In this document: positions 1 to 5,359 of the stretch, one piece after another
Layout: every line of letters begins with the position of its first letter
How positions within the stretch are numbered: the first letter of the stretch is position 1
Assembly: GCA_030620005.1 (NCBI GenBank)
Contig: JAUXAJ010000283.1
Location: 1-6,646, forward strand
Source of the DNA: Promethearchaeota archaeon
GTDB taxonomy: Archaea > Asgardarchaeota > Lokiarchaeia > Sigynarchaeales > SOKP01
Length of the DNA stretch: 6,646 nucleotides
Direction of reading: 5' to 3'
The notes under the pieces: generated by a model
Told to the model about the DNA's origin: nothing
Database searches by the model: none
What the model saw: the letters and a program-made list of their open reading frames with translations, nothing else
Made by a program: the position numbers and the translations under genes

Positions 1-24
1 TATCTTGAATGATGGCAATATTAA

Positions 25-207
25 ACTTTAACCGTACCACATTCAACTATCAATTTAAAACAAAGAATTAAAAACTACACGCAAATCTTTTCTTCAAAAT
101 TATTTGTTAAAGTATTGCTTGAATCTGAAATGCTGACATTCAAGGATGGGAAGTATCGTCTAAAAAAAAAATTAAAAAAAAAATTAGACTTGAGTCGTTA
201 TTTTTAG
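25..207 (+). pseudogene. Possible decayed C-terminal coding remnant
   Basis: A reading frame stays open from just after a stop at 22-24 to a TAG at 205-207. Its second half (from about 100) reads like the end of a protein, with residues FVKVLLESEMLTFKDGKYRL followed by lysines. The motif of a short helix, a hairpin with KDGKY and a basic tail is what winged-helix proteins often show at their C-terminus, but I cannot name a family. The only ATG (130-132) would leave 25 residues, with no ribosome binding site seen. The lysine run is simply the A-tracts that act as terminator for the opposite-strand GTPase gene. It may be a gene remnant or chance; the first half of the frame does not look coding. 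Confidence 0.15.
162..183 (-). terminator. Tandem oligo-T terminator of the GTPase operon
   Basis: On the minus strand, two T10 tracts separated by AA follow the GTPase stop codon directly. A 6-bp inverted repeat (GTCTAA at 158-163, TTAGAC at 184-189) frames them, but the stem is too weak to be an intrinsic bacterial-type hairpin. Archaeal RNA polymerase terminates at T-tracts without a hairpin, so this is the likely end of the two-gene transcript. Confidence 0.75.
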
Positions 208-807
208 TATCATTTCTGCCACGCGATTGTTATATTCCTCGACATCCGCAAACCCTTCCACGGTTTCACCACAAGTTATAAAGAATTCGGTGATGGTAAT
301 CTTTCTCAACTTAAAAAATTCTTCAATTTGAGATTTGATCTCTTCTATTTTTTTAGCCTTGTCTCCTTTTCCTAAATCAAACTTGTTAATGCATACATTT
401 ATCTTATCCGGGAAAAAACGCACATCGTTAAAAAATTCAAATTGAGGAGCAAGGTCCTGATCAAGAGAAAATATTGCTATGATTTGAGTAGCAATCCTGC
501 TAATCGTGATTATTCCGATTCTTATAACACTGCGTTTTCTATCGCCGCCAGGGGCAAATATGGTATGTGCATTTTGCGAATCGTCTTCTCGAAACACTAC
601 TCTATTTGGATGGATGGTTTTGGTCTCTTTTTCGGTTCCTCCTCCTTTAGGAACGGTAGCTTCTCCGCTAAAGTCCGTCTTTACGATCGTGCATTTTATG
701 CCGCCTTTCACATTTTCAATATCGCCTTTATTGAGATATCTCACAAATAATCGCAAGATGGACGTTTTTCCAACACTCACATCGCCTAGTAATCCCACAT
801 TTACCAT
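184..807 (-). CDS. Ras-superfamily-like small GTPase with atypical G3 (APGG)
   Basis: A 207-residue P-loop GTPase, about the size of Ras/Arf/MglA-type proteins. Visible motifs: Walker A/G1 GDVSVGKTS at residues 8-16; G4 NKFD at 141-144, the guanine-specificity motif; and a G5-like TCGE at 178-181. The beta2-beta3 hairpin (about 66-84) leads into APGGDRKR at 85-92, where DxxG is expected, so the usual G3 aspartate is an alanine. MglA-like and archaeal Arf/SRbeta-like GTPases also carry altered G3 motifs of the xxPGQ type. There is a long polar stretch at about 28-64 before the presumed switch threonine (T62 or T64). No lipidation cysteine or membrane segment is seen, so it is probably cytosolic. 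It is the second gene of an operon, one base after the 273-aa gene, with a strong Shine-Dalgarno at 814-821. GTP binding is well supported; the cellular role is unknown. Confidence 0.95.
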   Translation of the reverse strand: MVNVGLLGDVSVGKTSILRLFVRYLNKGDIENVKGGIKCTIVKTDFSGEATVPKGGGTEKETKTIHPNRVVFREDDSQNAHTIFAPGGDRKRSVIRIGIITISRIATQIIAIFSLDQDLAPQFEFFNDVRFFPDKINVCINKFDLGKGDKAKKIEEIKSQIEEFFKLRKITITEFFITCGETVEGFADVEEYNNRVAEMILKITTQV

Positions 808-808
808 T

Positions 809-1630
809 TTAGACCACCTCCATGCTCAAGAGAGAATTCAGCAAGACTTCATAATCTTCGACTAAGGCTTGTTCAAGATAGGCGTTATTATGGCTGTGTA
901 TCAAGCATATGAGTACTTCTTTCAAGTTTTTTGCGCTTTTACTGTAGGCAATGAGATTTTCTGGGGTAGTTTCTTTCGTGAAATCCCTTGCTTTTTCTTC
1001 AAACCCAAACTTTTTACGCTCAGGCAAGGAATTGAAGAAGCCAAAGGCAGAATACCCTTGGTATTGGAAGAATACAAAGAATCTCGTTTTTATCGAAGAG
1101 ATAACCTTGGTCAAGTATACACTCGGATAAATCTCCCCGAGGGTGAGCTCATCATCTTGTCGAATGACATAATAAGGGGATATTGGCGATACCTGCTTAC
1201 CGTACATTTCTTTGGGAGGCAACGATATAAATGGTAGTTTTTCGGAGATAATTGCCCATAGGTCTGCTCTTTTTTTTGTGAGCAAGATATCCTTGATTTC
1301 GTCGTATGCCAAACAAAAATCTGAATGGAGTGCGATCAAAGAACTTAGATATACAGATAAAGAGGCGAAAGTGGCTTCTAATAGCGGTTGTCTATGACTA
1401 TTATCAGAAGGTTTTACGGCACCTTTCCAGGCCCTTAACGCTGAATAAGCGAACGAATTCACATCAAAAAAACTTCCCGAAAGAAAAATAAAAGAAGGTG
1501 AGACTTTTTTTTGAGTCTTTAACAATTCCATGGCTTTATTGACTAATTGCTTCTCTAGTTTATCATTATTAAATTTAGAATGCACTTTTGGGATGGGTAA
1601 CCAGGTTTTCTTCTTGGTTTTTTTCGCCAT
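809..1630 (-). CDS. Unrecognised 273-aa protein, co-transcribed with small GTPase
   Basis: I do not recognise this family. The protein is soluble in appearance, with a lysine-rich N-terminus (MAKKTKKK) that may be a disordered or nucleic-acid- or membrane-contacting tail. Helical segments follow at about 24-40 and 84-117. A mixed beta-like stretch lies at about 150-200, including the aromatic run RFFVFFQYQGYSAFGFF at 183-199. A helical C-terminus spans about 223-270 and includes an IHSHNN motif at 244-249. No P-loop, zinc ribbon or signal peptide is seen. The start ATG is preceded by an A-rich leader without a Shine-Dalgarno. It is the first gene of a two-gene operon and ends one base before the GTPase, so it could be a regulator or effector of that GTPase (inference from gene order only). 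Codon and base composition are richer in GC than most of the window. Confidence 0.85.
   Translation of the reverse strand: MAKKTKKKTWLPIPKVHSKFNNDKLEKQLVNKAMELLKTQKKVSPSFIFLSGSFFDVNSFAYSALRAWKGAVKPSDNSHRQPLLEATFASLSVYLSSLIALHSDFCLAYDEIKDILLTKKRADLWAIISEKLPFISLPPKEMYGKQVSPISPYYVIRQDDELTLGEIYPSVYLTKVISSIKTRFFVFFQYQGYSAFGFFNSLPERKKFGFEEKARDFTKETTPENLIAYSKSAKNLKEVLICLIHSHNNAYLEQALVEDYEVLLNSLLSMEVV
814..821 (-). promoter_or_regulatory. Shine-Dalgarno of the GTPase, inside the upstream gene
   Basis: The minus strand reads GGAGGTGG, six bases before the GTPase ATG (805-807). It lies within the final codons of the 273-aa gene (...SMEVV-stop). This fixes the GTPase start and implies that translation of the two proteins is coupled. 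Confidence 0.85.
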
Positions 1631-1648
1631 TTTTTTTCGTCTTTTTTT

Positions 1649-1670
1649 TATATTTTCTTATATTTTCTTA
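1649..1670. repeat. Two-copy 10-bp AT-rich direct repeat in the operon leader
   Basis: The unit TATATTTTCT occurs at 1649-1658 and 1659-1668, followed by a partial TATATA copy. It lies between the putative TATA box and the start codon of the 273-aa gene, in an almost GC-free tract. This is probably low-complexity slippage, though the 10-bp period matches one helical turn. Confidence 0.6.
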
Positions 1671-1677
1671 TATATTA

Positions 1678-1687
1678 TATTTAAAAA
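1678..1687 (-). promoter_or_regulatory. Candidate TATA box of the GTPase operon
   Basis: The minus strand reads TTTTTAAATA. A start site about 25 bases downstream (near 1658) would give a short A-rich leader before the ATG at 1630. The whole neighbourhood is AT-rich, so the exact box is uncertain. Confidence 0.45.
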
Positions 1688-1753
1688 TAAAATATATTAT
1701 CTAAATTTATTATTTTGCTAAATCAATACTTTTTTATTAAGTCAACAAGCTTT

Positions 1754-2356
1754 TTACGATTTTTTTTGTGGTGTTTTCAATAATAGTTGTCTCATTTTTA
1801 AGGTAATAAGATCGTAGTCGTTTATTGAAGAAAAATTTGATATTTCTATAGATTCAATAATATCTGAATCTTTATAAAACTGATAATCTACCACTAGATC
1901 AGGATTATTCTCCTTAATATTAATTAACGCACCTTTTAAAAAAACTTTAATAAAATCTTCTGAGGTTTCTTTAATTGCGGTTTCAAAAGGATTGATAATT
2001 TTTATTTCTATTCTGTTAAAATCCATGAAATTCAAAATGCACAATAAATCATTAGTAGAGTCGTCAAATATTTTTCTTTTAATTTTTGTATCTTTAACCA
2101 TCTCTTTAGAAATATTTTCGTCGAAATACTGATCTGATAATTCAAACTTATTTAACGATTCTACATAAATCTCGTCTGCGCTCTGAAAAGACTTGTTTGA
2201 AATGAGTGAATTCAAATTACTTAATAATATTTTTAATTCAGATATTTCTAACTGTAACTCTTCAAGTTGTTCTTGCTTTTTCTGATAAAGATTTTGAACA
2301 GTTGTGAGAATACGAGTTAATTTTTGCATTTCGGTTTTATTACCATCATTATCCAT
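1754..2356 (-). CDS. Coiled-coil protein of unknown function (200 aa)
   Basis: No family is recognised. Residues about 9-54 form a clear coiled coil: hydrophobic residues fall at 13, 16/17, 20, 23/24, 31, 34, 38, 41, 45, 48 and 52 (3-4 spacing), amid Q, E and K. A conserved-looking turn, ISNKSFQSADEIYVE, follows (52-66), then a polar linker. Residues about 103-195 form a compact region of alternating hydrophobic strands and helices (for example RIEIKIINPF, FIKVFLKGALINI, IIESIEISNF). No transmembrane segment, cysteine cluster or nucleotide-binding motif is seen. The layout suggests a dimeric cytosolic protein. A GAGGT lies 11 bases before the ATG, a rather long spacing. The gene is divergent from the ATP-grasp ligase across 185 bases, with a perfect inverted repeat over its likely promoter. 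Confidence 0.88.
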   Translation of the reverse strand: MDNDGNKTEMQKLTRILTTVQNLYQKKQEQLEELQLEISELKILLSNLNSLISNKSFQSADEIYVESLNKFELSDQYFDENISKEMVKDTKIKRKIFDDSTNDLLCILNFMDFNRIEIKIINPFETAIKETSEDFIKVFLKGALINIKENNPDLVVDYQFYKDSDIIESIEISNFSSINDYDLITLKMRQLLLKTPQKKS

Positions 2357-2386
2357 TGTAATGAGCTACCTCACGTATCTTCATGT

Positions 2387-2413
2387 TTTTTAATAAAGTA
2401 ATTTTATTAAAAA
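2387..2413. repeat. 27-bp perfect inverted repeat in the divergent promoter region
   Basis: TTTTTAATAAA (2387-2397) and its exact complement (2403-2413) flank the 5-base spacer GTAAT. The element sits 31-57 bases before the start of the coiled-coil gene, where its TATA box would be expected (minus-strand TTTATTAA-like). It could be an operator or simply an AT-rich symmetric promoter element. Confidence 0.6.
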
Positions 2414-2498
2414 TAAAAACACTAGTGCTAATATTATTTAGTAATTTTTAAATGTTGTAAATACTAAAATTGTATTAATTCAATTTCAATCAAGTTCA

Positions 2499-2508
2499 TT
2501 TATATAAA
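2499..2508 (+). promoter_or_regulatory. TATA box of the ATP-grasp ligase gene
   Basis: TTTATATAAA is close to the archaeal TATA consensus. A start site about 25 bases downstream (about 2530) leaves a leader of about 12 bases that still contains the AGGT at 2532-2535, six bases from the ATG. Confidence 0.65.
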
Positions 2509-2541
2509 TTTACGCAAAAACAAAACTCATTAGGTCATAAG

Positions 2542-3411
2542 ATGCAATCAATGATCATTACTCCAAAACCATCCGATCCAGAAGTTCAAATCTTATCTGA
2601 AGAACTAAAGAAAAGAGGGTACGATGTAAGTTACTTCATTCCGGCAACTGTAAAAGTAAAAGTCAATATAAGTCAATTTGAGAAGCAATTCGAAGGTCTT
2701 GAGCCAAGAGGGGCACTAGTGAGAGGATTTGGAGCATGTGCTACTCAAAAAATTTTCTTTAGGCTTGATTTACTAAGTGCGATTGAAGAATACGGGGTTA
2801 AGTTAATTAACTCGAGAGAGGCTTTAGAAATTGCGAGTGATAAATTTTTAACTTCTGTTTTTTTAGAAAAATACAAAATCCCTACACCAAAAACGATAAT
2901 ATGTGAAGACCCCAACGATGCGTTAGAATCGTTTGAAGAACTTGGAAGCGATGTCGTCTTAAAGCCTTTATTTGGCTCAAGAGGTATTGGTATAACAAGA
3001 TTGAACGATAAAGGTTTTGCTGAAAACGTGATCTACACGTTAGGCCAATTGAATGAAGTTTTCTATTTACAAGAATATATCGAACACGACAATAGAGACA
3101 TAAGAATTCTTGTCTTGGGCGATGAGGCTATTGCAGGCATGTATAGAGTCAGTGACAATTGGAAGACAAATATTCACGCTGGCGCTCGTCCTGAACCAAT
3201 AGAATTAACACCTGAATTAAAAAGTTTGGCAATTAAAACTTCAAAAGCAGTCAAAACTGAAATTGCTGGCGTTGATATAATAGAAAGTGAAACGGGTCTA
3301 CAAGTTTTAGAAGTTAATTCGATTCCGGGATTCTTGGCCTTACAAAAAGCAACAGATGTTAATTTACCAGAAGAGATTATATCTTACTTTTTGAAAAACG
3401 CTGAATTTTAG
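2542..3411 (+). CDS. RimK-family ATP-grasp alpha-L-glutamate ligase, MptN-like
   Basis: A 289-residue ATP-grasp ligase. It should form an amide bond between a substrate carboxylate and the amino group of glutamate, with ATP cleavage through an acyl phosphate. The N-terminal pre-ATP-grasp domain (about 4-90) ends in KLINS (87-91). The ATP-grasp part shows SDKFLTSVFLE (99-109, Lys101), LKPLFGSRGIG (140-150, Lys141 and glycine loop), the hinge LQEYI (176-180), RDIR (185-188) and MYRV (200-203). Metal ligands are Asp245, Glu257 and Asn259 in LEVNSIPG (256-263). From memory it resembles MptN, which adds glutamate to tetrahydromethanopterin, more than RimK or LysX, through the NKFLTSVFLE-, NWKTN- and EVNS-type blocks and its length. 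Other RimK-family substrates, such as F420 or a protein tail, cannot be excluded. The start is set by AGGT six bases upstream; Met4 would lack good spacing. Confidence 0.95.
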   Translation: MQSMIITPKPSDPEVQILSEELKKRGYDVSYFIPATVKVKVNISQFEKQFEGLEPRGALVRGFGACATQKIFFRLDLLSAIEEYGVKLINSREALEIASDKFLTSVFLEKYKIPTPKTIICEDPNDALESFEELGSDVVLKPLFGSRGIGITRLNDKGFAENVIYTLGQLNEVFYLQEYIEHDNRDIRILVLGDEAIAGMYRVSDNWKTNIHAGARPEPIELTPELKSLAIKTSKAVKTEIAGVDIIESETGLQVLEVNSIPGFLALQKATDVNLPEEIISYFLKNAEF

Positions 3412-3435
3412 AGCATGTTCATGTTAAAAATTCCG

Positions 3436-3475
3436 AAAAAAGAAAAAAAATTTAAAAAAAAAATTTAAAAAAAAA
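3436..3475 (-). terminator. Multiple oligo-T terminator of the 174-aa gene
   Basis: Directly after the stop codon, the minus strand has T9, T10 and T8 tracts, each separated by AAA, then T6. There is no stem-loop. The tract lies in the 64-base gap between convergent genes and serves the minus-strand gene. On the plus strand it reads as A-runs, so it should not end the ligase transcript. Confidence 0.75.
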
Positions 3476-4000
3476 TCATTTCCAAGTTATCGTATGAATA
3501 AAAGTTGGATGACCTTTTTCTTTATCTTCAATTACTTCTGTTTTAGATCTAATATTTCCTCTAAATCCTGTAACTAAAACTATACCCATCATTATTCCTC
3601 GTGAAAAATCACCTGACCATGTAGAATTTTCTTTTATTATAGCCTTTCCATCTTCAGTCTTCATGTCTGCGGGATCGTATTTTCCAATATCTCCCCCTTC
3701 ATCATCGATGTTGTTATCTGTATAGATTGTGGGTAACATTTGAAAAAGTGGAGCAGGATCTTTAGCCTCTTTAAACGCACCTGTGGTCTTATTTATGGTA
3801 GGGAATACATTCTTCCCAATAACTTCTCGAGCACCTGGAGAAAGTTCATTTAGTATTCCTTTTAAAATTTCAGCATCGTAAAATTCTTCGAGTTCTACTT
3901 CATCTACTTTAATCGGTAGTTTATCCTTAACTTTTTCAATGATTTCAGGATTATATTCATTAATTAAACCATAACACATTAAGAAAAATTTTCCTTTCAT
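3476..4000 (-). CDS. Unrecognised soluble protein with G-x-F-W C-terminus (174 aa)
   Basis: Not a family I can name. It begins MKGKFFLMCYGLINEY. A region of short helices follows to about residue 85, with SPGAREVIGKNVFPTI. An acidic, disordered-looking stretch (about 94-118, DDEGGDIGKYDPADMKTEDG) precedes an alpha/beta C-terminal part: WSGDFSRGIMMGIVLVTGF (128-146) and the strand GHPTFIHTITWK at the very end. The pattern of FxRGI, then a strand pair, then TF-x-ITW at the C-terminus resembles the end of V4R/H-NOX/DUF2378-like ligand-binding domains, which would suggest a small-molecule sensor. This is a weak analogy. There are no membrane segments and one cysteine. I start at ATG 3998-4000. 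An in-frame GTG at 4016-4018 would add six residues but has no Shine-Dalgarno, and the MKG start fits the fold better. Confidence 0.85.
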   Translation of the reverse strand: MKGKFFLMCYGLINEYNPEIIEKVKDKLPIKVDEVELEEFYDAEILKGILNELSPGAREVIGKNVFPTINKTTGAFKEAKDPAPLFQMLPTIYTDNNIDDEGGDIGKYDPADMKTEDGKAIIKENSTWSGDFSRGIMMGIVLVTGFRGNIRSKTEVIEDKEKGHPTFIHTITWK

Positions 4001-4085
4001 TTTATGCAATATTATCACTTTTTTAAAGTTTCTAAAATTTTAATTATAAAACTCATATTTAAAATTACTAAATCCCAAAAACAAG

Positions 4086-4100
4086 TATTTAAACTTTCGG
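4086..4100 (-). promoter_or_regulatory. BRE plus TATA-like promoter upstream of the 174-aa gene
   Basis: The minus strand reads CCGAAAGTTTAAATA, close to the archaeal pattern of a purine-rich BRE followed by TTTAAATA. Initiation would fall near 4065, giving a leader of about 65 bases to ATG 4000. A second, closer box (TTTTAAATAT, 4055-4064) could instead start near 4035. Both are plausible. Confidence 0.6.
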
Positions 4101-4243
4101 ATCTTTCGTAAAATCTTTCATGAATTTTTCTAAAGAAGTTAATTTCCATGTATCATGAAGATGGGATTAAGATCATTAAAATGGTATAAGATTCATGTGT
4201 AAAGGGAAAAAAAAGAATATATTCATATTAAAGAAATTGTACT

Positions 4244-4271
4244 AAAAAAAAAGGAGTAAAAAAAAAAGGAG
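4244..4271 (-). terminator. Direct-repeat oligo-T terminator of the 114-aa membrane gene
   Basis: Two near-identical units, A9-GGAGT and A10-GGAG on the plus strand, appear on the minus strand as T10 and T9 tracts, each preceded by CTCC. They begin 27 bases past the stop codon. They act as a tandem T-tract terminator and also form a short direct repeat. There is no hairpin. Confidence 0.7.
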
Positions 4272-4297
4272 TAGTTAAATATATCCCTTACTCTATT

Positions 4298-4642
4298 TTA
4301 TAGATCTTCTATAAGCCCTATTAATGCAGCAATTAGTACTAACAAGCCACCCCATAATCCCGCAAATATTATTAGTAGTATTGCTAAAATCAATAATATT
4401 ATCCAGTTAAAAGGTAAGGGCTCGTTAGGCTTTAGAGCGCATAAAAATGTTAGAATGACTATGACTAAGCCAATAATAGCATAAACTATCGTATTTAATA
4501 TTCCTGGCAGCACATCAATCGTTGGAAAAAAACCATATCCTGCCAATGATGCAAACATGGAAATTACACCAACTAAGCCTATTATAGCACCGAGAATGGT
4601 CAAGATTTTCATTAATTGTTCGTTTTTATATGTTTTTCTCAT
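4298..4642 (-). CDS. Small four-helix membrane protein, paralogue A (114 aa)
   Basis: An integral membrane protein of unknown function. The N-terminus MRKTYKNEQLMK is basic and probably cytoplasmic. Four hydrophobic segments follow: about 10-34, 46-70, 79-94 and 95-111. A short polar loop, KPNEPLPFN (71-79), lies between helices 2 and 3, and a GG (98-99) between or in helices 3 and 4. No catalytic or transport motif is recognisable. It is a paralogue of the next gene: the last 35 aligned residues from PFN onward share 22 identities without a gap, and both begin with YK-x3-LMK. A GAGGT seven bases before the ATG supports the start. The gap to the neighbouring paralogue is 210 bases and each has its own promoter and terminator, so they are a duplicated pair rather than a tight operon. 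Confidence 0.88.
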   Translation of the reverse strand: MRKTYKNEQLMKILTILGAIIGLVGVISMFASLAGYGFFPTIDVLPGILNTIVYAIIGLVIVILTFLCALKPNEPLPFNWIILLILAILLIIFAGLWGGLLVLIAALIGLIEDL

Positions 4643-4678
4643 ATTTTTAACCTCTATCTAACTTAAGATTATAAAGTA

Positions 4679-4689
4679 ATATAAAAAGT
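4679..4689 (-). promoter_or_regulatory. Candidate TATA box of membrane paralogue A
   Basis: The minus strand reads ACTTTTTATAT, about 37-47 bases before the ATG at 4642. A start site near 4659 would keep the GAGGT in the leader. This is an AT-rich context, so confidence is moderate. Confidence 0.45.
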
Positions 4690-4792
4690 AACGCATTCAA
4701 GAAATTTAATGTTTTATATGATAATCAACAAACCAATTTTATAGAAACATATCAAAATTTCTTTATTACTAATTACTAATAAGGAATTAATG

Positions 4793-4800
4793 AAAAAAAA
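4793..4800 (-). terminator. Oligo-T terminator of the 103-aa membrane gene
   Basis: A T8 tract on the minus strand, preceded by CTTC, lies about 52 bases past the stop codon and has no stem-loop. It is shorter than the other terminator tracts in the window. Confidence 0.5.
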
Positions 4801-4852
4801 GAAGAAATAATTAAGCTTTGAAACTTTGACAAATTTACCCTTTTGGTTTTCA

Positions 4853-5164
4853 TTATTTTACAAAACCGAGAATTCCCGCAATTAATACGAGTATTCCACC
4901 GAGTAAACTTCCAAAAATGATTATTAAGATACCAAGTATTAATAGAAAAATAGCGTTAAATGGTATTTTCTCTGGTTTTACTACGCTTAATATTACTATA
5001 ATTGCTAAAATTAAAGCTACGATTGCACTGATAATACCTCCTTTAAGAAAATCAAAAGAAGTAAATCCTAATCCAACGAAACTCAATATAGCTTCTATTA
5101 AAGCGATTATGCCACCTATAATGGCAAGAAGTTTCATTAATTTATCTTGTTTATATTTAGTCAT
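4853..5164 (-). CDS. Small four-helix membrane protein, paralogue B (103 aa)
   Basis: An integral membrane protein of unknown function, homologous to the 114-aa protein next to it. The basic N-terminus MTKYKQDKLMK is followed by hydrophobic segments at about 9-33, 43-62, 70-85 and 86-102. The loop KPEKIPFN (63-70) matches KPNEPLPFN of the paralogue, and GG recurs at 89-90. Glu24 lies inside the first helix, a charged residue absent from the paralogue and possibly functional. The loop between helices 1 and 2 is shorter, which accounts for most of the 11-residue length difference. AGGTG five bases before the ATG supports the start. Single-gene unit with its own TATA box and T-tract terminator. 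Confidence 0.88.
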   Translation of the reverse strand: MTKYKQDKLMKLLAIIGGIIALIEAILSFVGLGFTSFDFLKGGIISAIVALILAIIVILSVVKPEKIPFNAIFLLILGILIIIFGSLLGGILVLIAGILGFVK

Positions 5165-5213
5165 TTTAACACCTTTTTGTTAAATGTTGGATGATAATGA
5201 ATATAATCGAGCT

Positions 5214-5224
5214 TATATTTAAAT
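5214..5224 (-). promoter_or_regulatory. TATA box of membrane paralogue B
   Basis: The minus strand reads ATTTAAATATA, about 50-60 bases before the ATG. Initiation near 5192 would give a leader of about 28 bases containing the AGGTG. It matches the archaeal consensus well. Confidence 0.6.
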
Positions 5225-5261
5225 CTTGAACGTTATAAATTATAAATTAAAAAACAAATTC

Positions 5262-5332
5262 GTTCCACTATGTTAAGCAGGAACTATAAAATCTGCCCTA
5301 ATCGAATATACCTTTATATTTTGATAGGTATA
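5262..5332. other. Two short inverted repeats in a GC-richer intergenic patch
   Basis: GTTCC (5262-5266) pairs with GGAAC (5280-5284), and TATACCT (5307-5313) pairs exactly with AGGTATA (5326-5332) across a 12-base loop. Between them is a stretch, GCAGGAACT to CTGCCCTAATCG, noticeably richer in GC than the flanking spacer. In AT-rich genomes such patches can mark structured RNAs or protein-binding sites. The stems are short, so this is only a candidate. Confidence 0.25.
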
Positions 5333-5335
5333 GAG

Positions 5336-5348
5336 AAAAAGCAAAAAA
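5336..5348 (-). terminator. Oligo-T terminator of the Maf gene
   Basis: The minus strand has T6, GC, then T5, starting 11 bases past the Maf stop codon. It is the expected archaeal type, although shorter than the tracts at 162-183 and 3436-3475. Confidence 0.5.
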
Positions 5349-5359
5349 TTTCAATTAAA

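Noticed and set aside
506..1237. Plus-strand open frames of about 120 codons opposite the GTPase and 273-aa genes
   Set aside because: The minus strand here encodes a clear GTPase and a coupled partner. The plus-strand frames lack motifs and are explained by the higher GC content of the block.
3515..3523. Plus-strand TTTTTCTTT as terminator of the ligase gene
   Set aside because: It lies inside the convergent gene and is a weak tract. No better plus-strand terminator is visible in the 64-base gap, so the ligase 3' end stays undefined.
4015..4149. 44-codon minus-strand frame ending where the 174-aa gene's GTG alternative starts
   Set aside because: It has no Shine-Dalgarno, and it contains the best BRE/TATA promoter sequence of the downstream gene. 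The peptide matches nothing I know. It is more likely chance.
4148..4200. Two 13-codon plus-strand frames starting with ATG
   Set aside because: Too short and without supporting signals.
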